A stretch of DNA of 64,000 nt from Thiotrichaceae bacterium (lineage in GTDB: Bacteria > Pseudomonadota > Gammaproteobacteria > Thiotrichales > Thiotrichaceae). The stretch spans positions 1 through 64,000 of the forward strand of contig JALSLX010000058.1 in NCBI GenBank assembly GCA_026988095.1. The letters run 5' to 3'. Shown piece after piece: positions 40,094 through 51,017 of this stretch. Positions within the stretch are counted from its first letter, which is position 1; each line of letters begins with the position of its first letter. The notes beneath the pieces were generated by a model. That model was not told the origin of the DNA. It made no database searches and saw only the letters and a list, made by a program, of their open reading frames with translations. The position numbers and the translations under genes are program-made.

Positions 40094-40936
40094 ATGAAAG
40101 CACAATCATTCAGCTTTGAGTTTTTCCCGCCTAAGACAAACAAGGGCATAGAAAACTTAGCAAAAGTACGTGATACCTTTGCGGCGCTTAATCCTGCCTT
40201 CTTTTCGGTAACTTACGGCGCAGGTGGCTCCACCCAAGAAACAACCATCAACACCGTTATCAAAACCCAAAAAGAATCAGGTATTCCTACTGCTTCGCAC
40301 CTTTCTTGTGTCGGTTCTAGTGCCGAGCAGATTCTCGATATCCTTACAATGTATAAAGACAACGGCATCAACCGACTTGTTGCTTTACGGGGTGATTTAC
40401 CTTCCGGAATGCGCGACATTGGTGACTTTCAATATGCCAATGAGCTCATCGCTTTTATCCGTAAAGAAACAGGCGATTATTTTCAGATAGAGGCTGCGGC
40501 ATATCCTGAAATGCACCCGCAAGCCAAAAACTATCAAACAGATATTGATAATTTTGTACGAAAGATGAACGCGGGTGCTGACCGAGCGATCACCCAATAT
40601 TTTTACAACGCTGATGCCTACTTCCATTTTGTTGATAGCGTAAGAAAAGCAGGCTCTGACCAACCTGTAGTCCCCGGTATCATGCCAATTACAAACTTTA
40701 CACAGCTTGCACGATTCTCTGATGGCACGGGTGCAGAGATCCCCCGTTGGTTGCGTAAACGTCTTGAAGGTTACGGCGATGATTTAGAATCTATCCAGAA
40801 ATTAGGCAATGAATTTGTCACTCAAATGTGTGAGAAACTCATTGCTGGTGGCGCGCCGGGTTTACATTTTTACTCTATGAATAGAGTTGAACCAAGTTTA
40901 TCTATTTGGAATAATTTGGAGCTTTCTGATCGTTAA
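40094..40936 (+). CDS. metF: Methylenetetrahydrofolate reductase
   Basis: SFEFFPPKTNKG, SVTYGAGGSTQETT, GGAPGLHFYSMNR; start set at MKAQSFS after AAGGAG. Confidence 0.97.
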   Translation: MKAQSFSFEFFPPKTNKGIENLAKVRDTFAALNPAFFSVTYGAGGSTQETTINTVIKTQKESGIPTASHLSCVGSSAEQILDILTMYKDNGINRLVALRGDLPSGMRDIGDFQYANELIAFIRKETGDYFQIEAAAYPEMHPQAKNYQTDIDNFVRKMNAGADRAITQYFYNADAYFHFVDSVRKAGSDQPVVPGIMPITNFTQLARFSDGTGAEIPRWLRKRLEGYGDDLESIQKLGNEFVTQMCEKLIAGGAPGLHFYSMNRVEPSLSIWNNLELSDR

Positions 40937-40950
40937 AAAGTCTTAAATAT

Positions 40951-41038
40951 CATACAAATCATCGAAAAAGAGGGGGGGGTGGCTTATAAAAGTACTATAT
41001 TTATAAGCCACCCCCCCTCTTTTTCGATGATTTGTATG
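40951..41038. repeat. Palindromic repeat family A, long near-perfect inverted repeat overlapping queA 3' end
   Basis: CATACAAATCATCGAAAAAGAGGGGGGGGTGGCTTATAAA-agtactata-TTTATAAGCCACCCCCCCTCTTTTTCGATGATTTGTATG. Confidence 0.97.
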
Positions 41039-42071
41039 TGTTTTTCGTTAAAAACATAGCATCGCCATAGCTAAAGAAGCGGTACTTCTTTGAAATTGCG
41101 TGCTTATAGCCTTGAATAATATTTTCATAACCTGAAAAAGCAGAAACTAACATCAATAAAGTAGATTCTGATAGGTGAAAGTTAGTCACCATCGCATCAA
41201 CAACATTAAACTCATAGCCTGGAGTAATAAAGAGTTTGGTATCAGCCATAAACGGCTGTAACGTACCTGTCTCTTTAGCCGCAGATTCTAAACTGCGTAC
41301 ACTTGTTGTGCCCACTGCAATCACTCTACCACCACGCGCTTTGCACGCATCAACTGCATCACAAACCTGCTGTTCAACCTCTACCCACTCAGCGTGCATT
41401 ACATGATCATCCAAATTATCAACGCTTACTGGCAAAAATGTACCCGCACCTACGTGCAAAGTTACCTGCGCGGTTGCTACACCTTTTTCTTTTATCTCTT
41501 GCAACAACTCATCGGTAAAATGTAAGCCTGCGGTTGGTGCGGCAACGGCACCAAGCTTTTTGGCAAATACAGTTTGATAGCGCTCTTTGTCTGCTTCGGT
41601 ATCCTCTCGCTCAATATACGGTGGCAAGGGGATATGACCATATTCTTCAAGTAATTCATAAACTGTACGTTTATGTAAGAAACGTATTTCGAATAAGCGA
41701 TCTTCACGCCCTATGACTTCTGCTTGCAAAACACCTTCGAGCAATAACTTTCCACCTGCTTTAGGTGATTTGTTAGCACGAACATGTGCGAGGATGCGAT
41801 GATCATCCAACACCCGCTCAACCATGACTTCGACTTTGCCACCGCTTTCTTTATTGCCCTGTAATCGCGCAGGAATAACTCGCGTGTTATTAAAAACAAG
41901 CAGATCATCTTTATGGATTAAATCTAAAATATCAGAAAATATTTTATCGTGGATAGTAGCTGGACTGGATTTGGCATCAAGGTACAACATTCTACTTGAT
42001 GTGCGCTCTTCTAGTGCTTCTTGAGCAATGAGTTCAGGAGGCAGTGAATATTTGAAATCACTTAGTTTCAT
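41001..42071 (-). CDS. queA: tRNA preQ1(34) S-adenosylmethionine ribosyltransferase-isomerase
   Basis: [36 protein letters not shown]-terminus [12 protein letters not shown] lies in repeat A. Confidence 0.97.
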   Translation of the reverse strand: MKLSDFKYSLPPELIAQEALEERTSSRMLYLDAKSSPATIHDKIFSDILDLIHKDDLLVFNNTRVIPARLQGNKESGGKVEVMVERVLDDHRILAHVRANKSPKAGGKLLLEGVLQAEVIGREDRLFEIRFLHKRTVYELLEEYGHIPLPPYIEREDTEADKERYQTVFAKKLGAVAAPTAGLHFTDELLQEIKEKGVATAQVTLHVGAGTFLPVSVDNLDDHVMHAEWVEVEQQVCDAVDACKARGGRVIAVGTTSVRSLESAAKETGTLQPFMADTKLFITPGYEFNVVDAMVTNFHLSESTLLMLVSAFSGYENIIQGYKHAISKKYRFFSYGDAMFLTKNTYKSSKKRGGGL

Positions 42072-42117
42072 TTCACTCGTTTCTCACAGACAATCAGTAA
42101 TTATAAAAACTAAAAGA

Positions 42118-42567
42118 CTAAGACTCTTCTTCTACAGGTCTTTTGGGTACCATTACACCAGCAGTACCGCGGATAATAACTTTTCCGTTCACTGAGCATT
42201 GCACCTTCATTTTTACATGCCCATACTTCTCTTTGATTTCTGCAATCTCAGCGCGTGCAACAATTTCATCATCAATAAAAGCAGGCTTTCTAAAACGCAT
42301 ATTAAGCTCAAGAAATATTGCCCCAGGGCCAGGTAAATCATTGCCTAAAATAGCAGAAATCAATGATGCTGATAATGCACCATGAGCAATTCGCTTACCA
42401 AATGGCGTTGTCGCAGCAAATTCTGCATCCATATGAATGGGATTATAGTCGCCTGATAACTCAGCAAATTTTTCTATCTTATCTGCTGAAACAACCATGC
42501 TGGTTTCAGCAAACATACCTACGCTTAAATCTTCTAGATAGTAACCTTGTGTTTTAGTTTTTGTCAT
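42118..42567 (-). CDS. MaoC-family (R)-hydratase/dehydratase
   Basis: DYNPIHMDAEFAATTPFGKRIAHGALSASLIS hydratase-2 motif; start moved to MTKTKTQGYY because the upstream tracked part is tRNA sequence. Confidence 0.9.
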   Translation of the reverse strand: MTKTKTQGYYLEDLSVGMFAETSMVVSADKIEKFAELSGDYNPIHMDAEFAATTPFGKRIAHGALSASLISAILGNDLPGPGAIFLELNMRFRKPAFIDDEIVARAEIAEIKEKYGHVKMKVQCSVNGKVIIRGTAGVMVPKRPVEEES

Positions 42568-42601
42568 AGTTTTGGATGGAGCATTTATGATTTGAATGAA
42601 G

Positions 42602-42687
42602 TGGTGCCGGTGGTCGGAATCGAACCGACACTCCCAGAGGGAACAGGATTTTGAATCCAGCGCGTCTACCAATTCCGCCACACCGGC
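42602..42687 (-). tRNA. tRNA-Leu (anticodon CAA)
   Basis: GCCGGTGTGGCGGAATTGGTAGACGCGCTGGATTCAAAATCCTGTTCCCTCTGGGAGTGTCGGTTCGATTCCGACCACCGGCACCA; long variable arm, encoded CCA. Confidence 0.97.
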
Positions 42688-42900
42688 ACAGATTCAAGGC
42701 GCGAAGTATATCACTAGTTTTAGGAATTTAAAGGGGAGTTTCTTATAATACGAACAAAGTTTTCAGCTCTTTAGCATAAAAGTTTCCAAGCGTCTCACTT
42801 GCTCACCTAGCAAAGCAGATTAATTGAGCTGCATCAAAGCCATAAATAATAAAAAGTGTATGCTTAGAATGAAAGTCAATTAAAACTAGAGAGAAGTATC

Positions 42901-43143
42901 ATGTTTGCAGAAAGTCATGATTTACACCACGAATTTCCTGAATATAACGATCAAATCCATGCGTTAAAAATATCAAATGGTCATTTCCAGCGACTTTTTA
43001 AAGAGTATGACGAGATTGTTCATCAACTTGTACGCGTTGAACAGGGTATTGAGAATCCATCTGATGATGTTATTGAAGAAATGAAAAAGAAGCGCTTACA
43101 CTTAAAAGATCAGCTATACGTTATGCTTAGATCGCATACATAA
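42901..43143 (+). CDS. DUF465/YdcH-family protein
   Basis: HEFPEYNDQIHALKISNGHFQRLFKEYDEIVHQL...KKKRLHLKDQLYVML. Confidence 0.9.
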   Translation: MFAESHDLHHEFPEYNDQIHALKISNGHFQRLFKEYDEIVHQLVRVEQGIENPSDDVIEEMKKKRLHLKDQLYVMLRSHT

Positions 43144-43154
43144 GTAAGTGTAAT

Positions 43155-43445
43155 TTAATCTGCATCTAGGATAAACAAAGTACAATCAGCATTCTCGGTA
43201 CGTAAAGGTTTAACAGGCGCATACTCTTTCGAGTCGATAAAAGCTCTAGCACTTTTTGTATCAGGAAACTCTATAATGACAACCCGAGTTGGCGCCCAGA
43301 GTGTATCTTCCACCAGGTCGATAGCTCCACCTCTTGCACGATAAACACCCCCGTATTTTTCGGCAATCGGCTTAGCCAGCTTTTTATACTCCTCGTAGAC
43401 ACTAGGATCTTTGATCTTAGTATCTACGATAAGAAAGGCGCTCAC
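43155..43445 (-). CDS. DUF1330 domain protein
   Basis: Ferredoxin-like DUF1330 pattern: [45 protein letters not shown]. Confidence 0.88.
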   Translation of the reverse strand: MSAFLIVDTKIKDPSVYEEYKKLAKPIAEKYGGVYRARGGAIDLVEDTLWAPTRVVIIEFPDTKSARAFIDSKEYAPVKPLRTENADCTLFILDAD

Positions 43446-44317
43446 GAAAACTTTTCTTTCATCTTCTCGCCCATTTGCGTTAACGCGCGCACAACATCAA
43501 CACCCGCAGCTTCTAACGCAGCTATTTTTTGCTCTGCCGTACCTTTTCCACCTGCAATGATTGCACCTGCATGTCCCATACGTTTTCCTGCTGGTGCTGT
43601 TACACCTGCAATGTATGCAACAACGGGTTTTGTTACAAACTCTTTAATGTAATCTGCCGCATCTTCTTCTGCACTTCCTCCAATTTCACCGACCATAATG
43701 ATACCTTCGGTTTGAGGATCTTCATTGAATAGCTTTAAGCAATCTACAAAGTTCATACCTTGGATGGGGTCTCCACCAATACCGATACAGGTTGATTGAC
43801 CAAGCCCTGCAAGCGTTGTTTGGTGAACGGCTTCATAAGTAAGCGTGCCCGAACGAGATACGATACCAATCTTACCTACTTGATGAATTGAGCCTGGCAT
43901 AATGCCAATTTTACATTCCCCTGGTGTGATCAAACCTGGGCAATTTGGGCCAATTAAATAAGTATCTGGGTAATCTGTCATCAATGATGCTTTTACTTTA
44001 AGCATATCCATCACAGGAATACCTTCTGTAATACAGGCAATAATTTTTATACCTGCGCTTGCTGCTTCTAAAATTGCATCTGCTGCAAAGGGTGGCGGCA
44101 CAAATATCATTGATGCGTCTGCACCTGTTTCATTTACAGCATCACGCACCGTATTAAAAACAGGACGATCAAGATGTATTTGCCCACCCTTACCTGGAGT
44201 GACTCCTCCGACAATTTTTGTGCCATATTCGATAGCTTGTGTGGCGTGAAATGTACCTTGTTGACCCGTAAAGCCTTGTACGATAACTTTGGTGTCTTTA
44301 TTAATTAATACACTCAT
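43442..44317 (-). CDS. sucD: Succinyl-CoA ligase alpha subunit
   Basis: [41 protein letters not shown]. Confidence 0.95.
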   Translation of the reverse strand: MSVLINKDTKVIVQGFTGQQGTFHATQAIEYGTKIVGGVTPGKGGQIHLDRPVFNTVRDAVNETGADASMIFVPPPFAADAILEAASAGIKIIACITEGIPVMDMLKVKASLMTDYPDTYLIGPNCPGLITPGECKIGIMPGSIHQVGKIGIVSRSGTLTYEAVHQTTLAGLGQSTCIGIGGDPIQGMNFVDCLKLFNEDPQTEGIIMVGEIGGSAEEDAADYIKEFVTKPVVAYIAGVTAPAGKRMGHAGAIIAGGKGTAEQKIAALEAAGVDVVRALTQMGEKMKEKFS

Positions 44318-44318
44318 T

Positions 44319-45485
44319 TTATTGTTCTCCCGCCGCTGCAACAATTTTATCCGCAGCATCCGCCAAAGTTTCTGCCGCTATAATATTCATATCACTATCT
44401 GCTAATAATGCTCGTCCTTCTGGTGCATTTGTGCCTTCTAATCTCACAACTACAGGCACGCTAACATTCACTTCGTTTACTGCTTGAATAATACCTTCTG
44501 CTATTAAGTCACAACGTACAATTCCACCAAAAATATTAACGAGAATACCTTTTACCGCAGGATCAGACAGAATAATCTTGAATGCCTCTGCCACACGTTC
44601 TGCGGTTGCTCCGCCACCTACATCTAAGAAGTTTGCTGGCTCACCACCATGCAGTTTAATCAAATCCATTGTTGCCATTGCCAAGCCTGCACCATTGACC
44701 ATGCAACCAATATCACCATCGAGGTGAATATAGTTAAGCTCAAACTCTGCAGCTTTTGATTCACGCTCATCTTCTTGCGTAATATCGCGCATCGCAACAA
44801 TATCTTTTTGACGGTAAAGCGCGTTGTCATCAAAATTTATTTTGGCATCCAGCGCCATTAAATTACCTTCAGTCGTCACTACTAATGGATTGATTTCCAT
44901 GAGTGAGGCATCTTTTTCAATAAAGAGTTTGACTAATGACCCCAATAGAGCCGTGAATTGGCGAATCTGCACACCCTCTAGTCCCAATGCAAATGATAAA
45001 TTTCTTGCTACATAAGGCTGAAAGCCTGCAATAATATCGATGGTTTCAGTTAGAATTTTCTCAGGTGTTTCTTCTGCCACCTCTTCGATATTCATGCCAC
45101 CTTCGGTAGAAGCCATCACCGTAATCCGTCTACTTGCGCGGTCAACCACTAAACTTAGATAAAGCTCATTGGCAATATCAGTTAGTGATTCAATTAATAG
45201 TGTATTGATAGGCATGCCATCTGCATCGGTTTGATGCGTAACGAGTGATTGCCCTAGCATATTGCTTGCAGCTTCTTTTGCTTCAGCTAAGCTTTGGGTG
45301 ATTTTTACACCTCCTGCTTTACCGCGTCCGCCAGCGTGTACCTGTGCTTTTACTGCCCAACCTGTTCCACCCAATGTTTGGGTAGCGGGCTCAAGTTCAT
45401 CTAAAGCGTTAATGGCAACACCTTGCGGTACAGAAATTCCGTAACTAGCAAAGAGTTGCTTTGATTGATATTCGTGGAGATTCAT
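44319..45485 (-). CDS. sucC: Succinyl-CoA ligase beta subunit
   Basis: [45 protein letters not shown]. Confidence 0.95.
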   Translation of the reverse strand: MNLHEYQSKQLFASYGISVPQGVAINALDELEPATQTLGGTGWAVKAQVHAGGRGKAGGVKITQSLAEAKEAASNMLGQSLVTHQTDADGMPINTLLIESLTDIANELYLSLVVDRASRRITVMASTEGGMNIEEVAEETPEKILTETIDIIAGFQPYVARNLSFALGLEGVQIRQFTALLGSLVKLFIEKDASLMEINPLVVTTEGNLMALDAKINFDDNALYRQKDIVAMRDITQEDERESKAAEFELNYIHLDGDIGCMVNGAGLAMATMDLIKLHGGEPANFLDVGGGATAERVAEAFKIILSDPAVKGILVNIFGGIVRCDLIAEGIIQAVNEVNVSVPVVVRLEGTNAPEGRALLADSDMNIIAAETLADAADKIVAAAGEQ

Positions 45486-45672
45486 TACTTTTTACTCTTT
45501 TGTAATAGAAGAAGTATAGGAAGCCAACTTCAAGGCATCACTATTAATCGGAATATAGTAGATATTATAGATAAGGTAGAAAGAATTAAGCCTATTATTC
45601 AATTAATGGTAAAATAAGTGTTTATTACACATCATTTACCCCTTTTTACCTTTTTTAGTGAGATTTTTACTT

Positions 45673-45915
45673 ATGGGACGTCTTTTAGTTGTTCTCGTTC
45701 TGCTGGCAGTCAGCTTGTATGTTGTAAAATTGATAAAAATAAAACTGGATGAACCAACACCTAAGTTAAAAAAGGACAGCTCTCGCAATGAAAGCGCCGA
45801 AAATAACACGATGGTCAAGTGCCTGCACTGTGGTTTACATATTCCAGAAAATGAAGCAATAAAACAAGGGGATAAAGTATTTTGCAGTCTAGAGCACGCA
45901 GGGCGGGAGATTTAG
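45673..45915 (+). CDS. PP0621-like small membrane protein with C-terminal zinc-ribbon-like motif
   Basis: N-terminal TM, VKCLHCGLHIPENEAIKQGDKVFCSLEHA; directly upstream of sensor kinase. Confidence 0.8.
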   Translation: MGRLLVVLVLLAVSLYVVKLIKIKLDEPTPKLKKDSSRNESAENNTMVKCLHCGLHIPENEAIKQGDKVFCSLEHAGREI

Positions 45916-47543
45916 GGAATAGTCATGCCCCCTCCAGCCAAGATTTAATTATTGGCTCCGATCCGTGGAGCCCAATACAGCTTTATAGTGTTTACCGCTT
46001 AATCCTTGCAGGCATTATGCTTGCTTTTGGTCTATCCACTAACGTCTCATTGCAGCTAGGTACTTTTGATAACGGATTATTCACTAATGCAACCAATAGT
46101 TACCTTGGTATTTCCGTTGTTGGTGTGTTTCTTACACACTTTCGTAGCCCAAGTTTTTCAAAACAAGTCTACCTACACACAATTACTGATATTATTTTTC
46201 TCTTAATAATTGTTTATTCAAGCGGAGGACTCAATTCTGGCTTAGGTACTTTATTACTATTACCCGTAATCCTTCCAAGTGTGCTACGCCCAGGTCAAGG
46301 TTCATTATTGATAGCTGCTTGTACCGTTATCGCATTGCTTACAATAGAAGCCTATTTACAGACACAACAACAAAACAGCTCATTTGAAATGTTTCATACT
46401 GGCGTATTGTCATTTTTTATTATGATCATTTCATGGCTTGCTGGTAGCTGGTTTGAAAACGCATCAAAAACAGCTGAATTAGCAAAACGTCGAGGTATTG
46501 ATTTAGCAAACCTTTCACAGCTTAATCAGTCAATTTTAGATCAGTTACAAACAGGAATTGTGGTACTTGATCAGTCTGGACAGCTTCGCCATCTAAATCC
46601 AACAGCATGGGATATGCTGGGTCAGCCAGAAGACTGGCGCAATGAAACTTTGCAGAGCTTTGCTCCCGAGTTACACGCTCATCTAAGATATTGGCTAGAT
46701 AAAGTTTCACCTAAAGTTGCCAGCTACGATATTAAGCATTGGAAAACGACAGAATTTACCATGCGCTTATCTCAGCTTGGTGTTAAAAATCAGGGTGTTG
46801 TTTTAATGTATTTGGAAGATACCCGACAACAACGTGAAAAACAGCAAGATGTAAAAATGGCATCACTCGGTCAATTAACAGCGAATATTGCTCATGAAAT
46901 TCGTAATCCGCTTGGAGCAATCAGCCATGCCGCACAGTTACTATCTGAGTCTGAGTTATTAGATAAAGCGGATGAACGCATGATTCAAATCATTCAATCA
47001 AATTCTAAGCGCATGAATGGTACGATTGAAAGTGTATTAAATCTATCCCGTAAGAGTAACCCTAAACGAGAAAATATCAGGCTTAAATTATGGCTCAATG
47101 ATTTTATTAATGAATTTACCGTTCAATCTTCATTAAATAGAAAACAAATTAATTTATTCATGGATGTTGCCGATGCCTCCATTCAGTTTGATCCAACACA
47201 CTTACATCAAGTGATGTGGAACTTATGCCGTAATGCTGAAAAATATGCAAAAGATGATGTTCGTAAATTACATATTGATATTCAAGGAAGCCATCCATCA
47301 CATACCAGAGACATCATGTTAAATATCATAGACAATGGAAAAGGCGTACCAACAAAGAACATTGAACGCTTATTTGAGCCATTTTTCACAACCTCAACAA
47401 AGGGTGATGAAGGCACAGGACTGGGTTTATTTATGGCACGAGAATTATGCCTAAGCAACGGCTCTACACTTGAATATGTAAAACTACCCGCAGGTGGTAG
47501 CTGTTTTAGATTAATATTTTCACAATCAAATCTTGAAAACTGA
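45882..47543 (+). CDS. PilS-type membrane sensor histidine kinase
   Basis: Multi-TM N-terminus, PAS, NIAHEIRNPLGAISHAAQLLSES, HATPase GTGLGLFMARELC. Confidence 0.9.
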   Translation: MQSRARRAGDLGNSHAPSSQDLIIGSDPWSPIQLYSVYRLILAGIMLAFGLSTNVSLQLGTFDNGLFTNATNSYLGISVVGVFLTHFRSPSFSKQVYLHTITDIIFLLIIVYSSGGLNSGLGTLLLLPVILPSVLRPGQGSLLIAACTVIALLTIEAYLQTQQQNSSFEMFHTGVLSFFIMIISWLAGSWFENASKTAELAKRRGIDLANLSQLNQSILDQLQTGIVVLDQSGQLRHLNPTAWDMLGQPEDWRNETLQSFAPELHAHLRYWLDKVSPKVASYDIKHWKTTEFTMRLSQLGVKNQGVVLMYLEDTRQQREKQQDVKMASLGQLTANIAHEIRNPLGAISHAAQLLSESELLDKADERMIQIIQSNSKRMNGTIESVLNLSRKSNPKRENIRLKLWLNDFINEFTVQSSLNRKQINLFMDVADASIQFDPTHLHQVMWNLCRNAEKYAKDDVRKLHIDIQGSHPSHTRDIMLNIIDNGKGVPTKNIERLFEPFFTTSTKGDEGTGLGLFMARELCLSNGSTLEYVKLPAGGSCFRLIFSQSNLEN

Positions 47544-47585
47544 TAACAACAATAAAAAGAAAAACTAAAAAGAAGAGAGAATATA

Positions 47586-48953
47586 ATGACACAACGCGTT
47601 TTAGTAATTGATGATGAGCCAGATATTCGTGAGCTTTTAGAGCTAACTTTATTACGCATGGGTTTAGATACCGCAACAGCAGGTACTGTAAAAGAAGGCT
47701 TGCTAGAAATCCAAAAATTTAAGCCAGATCTCTGCTTAACAGATATGAAACTCCCTGACGGCACAGGCTTTGATATTGTGCGCTATATTCAACGTGAAGT
47801 ACCTCATATTCCTGTTGCCGTCATTACTGCTTTTGGCAGTATGGAAGCAGCAGTTGAAGCACTAAAAGCAGGTGCTTATGACTTTGTTTCTAAGCCTGTA
47901 GATTTAACCAAGTTACGTGACTTAGTACATACTGCGCTTAAACTATCGGAAAACAACGATTCACCAGCACCCGTCGTTAAGTCAAAACCTGAAAGTACTA
48001 CCGCAATTATTGGTAACTCAGCCCCGATTGAACTTCTTAAAAGAACAATCGATAAACTTGCACGTAGCCAAGCTCCTGTATTTATTCACGGTGAATCAGG
48101 GACAGGTAAGGAATTAGTGGCCAAACAGATTCATGAGCTGAGCCCCAGATCATCCAGTGCTTTTGTGCCTGTAAACTGTGGTGCAATACCCGAAAGTTTA
48201 ATGGAAAGTGAATTCTTTGGTCATAAAAAAGGCAGTTTTACAGGTGCTATTGAAGATAAAATTGGCCTTTTTCAAGCCGCAAATCATGGCACACTATTTT
48301 TAGATGAAGTGGCTGATTTACCACTGAGTATGCAAGTTAAGTTACTCAGAGTAATTCAAGAAAAAGCCGTAAAAGCAGTGGGTGGCGTAGAAGAAATTCC
48401 TACCGATTGCAGAATACTAAGTGCCACGCATAAAAACTTAGAAGAAGAGGTTGAAAAAGGCAATTTCAGACAAGATTTATTCTACCGTCTTAATGTTATT
48501 AAGCTTGATGTACCTCCATTAAATGCCCGTGGTGACGACATTATGCTACTTGCAGAATTCTTCCTCCTGCAAATTGCTGATCGTTGGGACTTACCCAAAG
48601 CTCAACTATCCCAAAGATCAATCAATGCTTTGACCAATTACTCATTCCCTGGGAATGTACGTGAGTTAGAAAATATTCTAGAACGTGCTTGTACGTTAGC
48701 TGATGGTGAATTTATCGAGCCAGAAGATTTACAATTACCTATAGCAAAACCTGTTATTAAAAGCCAAACATTTAATGCTATTGAGCCTGAACAGAAGCAG
48801 TCATTTGCTAATCCACAAAATGAGCGAGAAGAGATACTTCAAGCGCTTGACCAAACACGCTGGAATAGAACAGCTGCAGCCAAGAGTTTAGGCATGACGT
48901 TTAGACAACTACGATACCGCATTAAGAAATATGAGCTGGATCAAGCTCCTTAG
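47586..48953 (+). CDS. PilR-type sigma54-dependent response regulator
   Basis: Receiver, GESGTGKELVAKQIHELSPR, ESEFFGHKKGSFTGA, Fis HTH. Confidence 0.92.
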   Translation: MTQRVLVIDDEPDIRELLELTLLRMGLDTATAGTVKEGLLEIQKFKPDLCLTDMKLPDGTGFDIVRYIQREVPHIPVAVITAFGSMEAAVEALKAGAYDFVSKPVDLTKLRDLVHTALKLSENNDSPAPVVKSKPESTTAIIGNSAPIELLKRTIDKLARSQAPVFIHGESGTGKELVAKQIHELSPRSSSAFVPVNCGAIPESLMESEFFGHKKGSFTGAIEDKIGLFQAANHGTLFLDEVADLPLSMQVKLLRVIQEKAVKAVGGVEEIPTDCRILSATHKNLEEEVEKGNFRQDLFYRLNVIKLDVPPLNARGDDIMLLAEFFLLQIADRWDLPKAQLSQRSINALTNYSFPGNVRELENILERACTLADGEFIEPEDLQLPIAKPVIKSQTFNAIEPEQKQSFANPQNEREEILQALDQTRWNRTAAAKSLGMTFRQLRYRIKKYELDQAP

Positions 48954-49006
48954 AACCTCCGATTAGAGGTTCTATAAATTCAGCCCTCTTATCAAGTTTC
49001 TATATT

Positions 49007-49633
49007 TTACAGAGCTAAACGAGTCTTCCCTTTGATAAAATTTAATACAGGTACAGGGTCATTATAATTAAGTGGTACTGTTTGATACACCCCGTTGATT
49101 TCCAAAATCAGACTCGGAAAACCTCTTGCCCCAATGTTTTGCCCAAGATGAATCTCTTTTTCTAACTGTTGCTGTGTTTCAATACCCTCTAAATCAGATG
49201 CAAATCGTTCTTCATCTAAGCCTAGTTGTTTTGCTATATCAATGAGTGTTTCGCTATCAGAAGGATTTTTAGCATTAAGATAATAAGCTATTTGGATTTC
49301 CTCAATCATTCGCTGTTCAATCTCAGAGTCCTGTTTGCGCGCAGCAATCACTGCCCTGCAAGCAGGGTAGGTTGAGCGCCTTGGTTCGCATTTATCCCAA
49401 AAATCAAAATTAAACTCTGTACCAGGAATATGTTGCTGAATTTTCTTCCAATATCCCGCTATATCCGTCTGCATGGCTTTTGGCATCATTTCACTGCTAT
49501 CAGGCGCAAGACCTCCTAGCAAGTATTTAACTTGGATATTATCAGGTAAGTTAGTTTGAATTATTTGCCAAGTTGGACGAAAACCCCAACACCAACTGCA
49601 CATTGGGTCGTGAACGTAGTAAAGTATCATCAT
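49007..49633 (-). CDS. DsbA-family thioredoxin-like protein
   Basis: DPMCSWCWGFRPTW (CxxC) and NIGARGFPSLILEI (cis-Pro). Confidence 0.9.
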   Translation of the reverse strand: MMILYYVHDPMCSWCWGFRPTWQIIQTNLPDNIQVKYLLGGLAPDSSEMMPKAMQTDIAGYWKKIQQHIPGTEFNFDFWDKCEPRRSTYPACRAVIAARKQDSEIEQRMIEEIQIAYYLNAKNPSDSETLIDIAKQLGLDEERFASDLEGIETQQQLEKEIHLGQNIGARGFPSLILEINGVYQTVPLNYNDPVPVLNFIKGKTRLAL

Positions 49634-49668
49634 TAATATTCCTCAGACTAAGCATAGGAGAGAACCTC

Positions 49669-50007
49669 ATGAAAACAAAACTATTAATTGCAGCCGCTGT
49701 TTTAAGCCTCACGGGCTGCACACAAGAAACACAAAACCAGTTTGGTCGTGCTTTACAAAACTGGACAGGTACCGATGGCATTTTAGAAATTTATGCAGGT
49801 GAAAAGCTGGTAAAACGATTTATGAAAATTGATAAGCTCACCACTGCATTAGGCACTAGCAATGATAAAGACCGCCCTTATCGCTACGGATATGGCTATA
49901 TGGATATCAACTTAAATGGGAAAGTTGATGACAATGAAGATAAGAAGATTTACTTTGAGTTTAGTGATTACTCTACTTCGTATATTTTCTTTCAAGACCC
50001 AAATTAA
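49669..50007 (+). CDS. Hypothetical lipoprotein
   Basis: MKTKLLIAAAVLSLTGCTQ lipobox; start moved downstream of tracked ORF. Confidence 0.75.
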   Translation: MKTKLLIAAAVLSLTGCTQETQNQFGRALQNWTGTDGILEIYAGEKLVKRFMKIDKLTTALGTSNDKDRPYRYGYGYMDINLNGKVDDNEDKKIYFEFSDYSTSYIFFQDPN

Positions 50008-50128
50008 GGAAAAATATCGTCATACTGGCTAATGCCATTATCCATCTATGCAACTGTACTACAGTACAACGTGGATTACAGCCACCTCCGAAATAACGAT
50101 AATTAAAAAAGTAATTAACAGTACTTTT

Positions 50129-50998
50129 TTAATTTCCTGCTGCTGTCATTTTTGCCAAACGTCTTTGCGCCAAATTGACAGCATTTTTATTGTCAGGAAA
50201 ATATTTAATAACATCGTCAAATGTTCTTCTCGCGTACTTCCAATTTTTTAGCGCATAGAAGCTGTAACCCAGCTTGATAGCGGCATCGGGTGCTTTATCA
50301 CTATATTTATATTTTTGTAATACCTTAATAAATTCTTGCACTGCACCTTTATAGTTATTGTGCGAATACATGATTTCACCAATCCAATACTGTGCGTTAG
50401 CAGCTAGCGGACTTTCTGGCTGCATTTTTATATATTCTTGAAAGGCTTTAGTCGCTGCAGATGGTGATTTACTCATTAAACTGAAGGCCGCTTGATAAGT
50501 TTCTCTTTCATAGCTATTGGGTGCTCTAATTTTTTTGTTAGATGTAGACGTGACAGCTGAATTTTTTTTAGCTTGTTGCTCTGTGGCTTTTGATGCTGTT
50601 GTGACAGTTGATGTTTCTTTTTTATCATCGGAGGTCTTGGTTATTTCACTACTCTCAATAATTTTTACTTTTGCATCATTCTTGGTTTTAGCATCCCCAT
50701 CATCTTTTTTGGCCTCTGGTTTAGATTCAGATTTTAGTTCTGCCTCTGGCTTCTTCTTCATATTAGCCAGCTCTTCAAGTCGCTCATCTACATTTAAGAA
50801 ACCCTGTTTTTGGGTTTTCTTTAACTGGCTTATTTGATGTTTAAGAACCTCATTTTCACCATTTAACTCACGTGTTTTTTTCTCAAGCGCTTCTAGACGC
50901 TGAAAAATATCCACGACTGTTTCTGGGCTTACCTCGGCATAAACCGAGCTAAGCGATAACAATAAACTGAGAATTACCCCTGTTAATAATTTATTCAT
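50129..50998 (-). CDS. cpoB: Cell division coordinator CpoB (YbgF)
   Basis: Signal peptide, coiled coil, C-terminal TPR repeats; last gene of tol-pal operon. Confidence 0.92.
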   Translation of the reverse strand: MNKLLTGVILSLLLSLSSVYAEVSPETVVDIFQRLEALEKKTRELNGENEVLKHQISQLKKTQKQGFLNVDERLEELANMKKKPEAELKSESKPEAKKDDGDAKTKNDAKVKIIESSEITKTSDDKKETSTVTTASKATEQQAKKNSAVTSTSNKKIRAPNSYERETYQAAFSLMSKSPSAATKAFQEYIKMQPESPLAANAQYWIGEIMYSHNNYKGAVQEFIKVLQKYKYSDKAPDAAIKLGYSFYALKNWKYARRTFDDVIKYFPDNKNAVNLAQRRLAKMTAAGN

Positions 50999-51017
50999 CT
51001 ACTTTTATCTCTAGCCT

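Noticed and set aside
42568-42681. N-terminal MAELVDALDSKSCSLWECRFDSDHRH of the tracked MaoC ORF
   Set aside because: This is a translation of the tRNA-Leu gene; the real MaoC start is MTKTKTQGYY at 42567.
43442-45485. sucCD as malate-CoA ligase (mtkAB)
   Set aside because: No adjacent malyl-CoA lyase or serine-cycle genes; sequence reads as ordinary succinyl-CoA ligase.
45882-48953. PilS/PilR assignment as definite type IV pilus regulators
   Set aside because: Domain architecture fits, but no pil genes are adjacent, so symbols were left blank.
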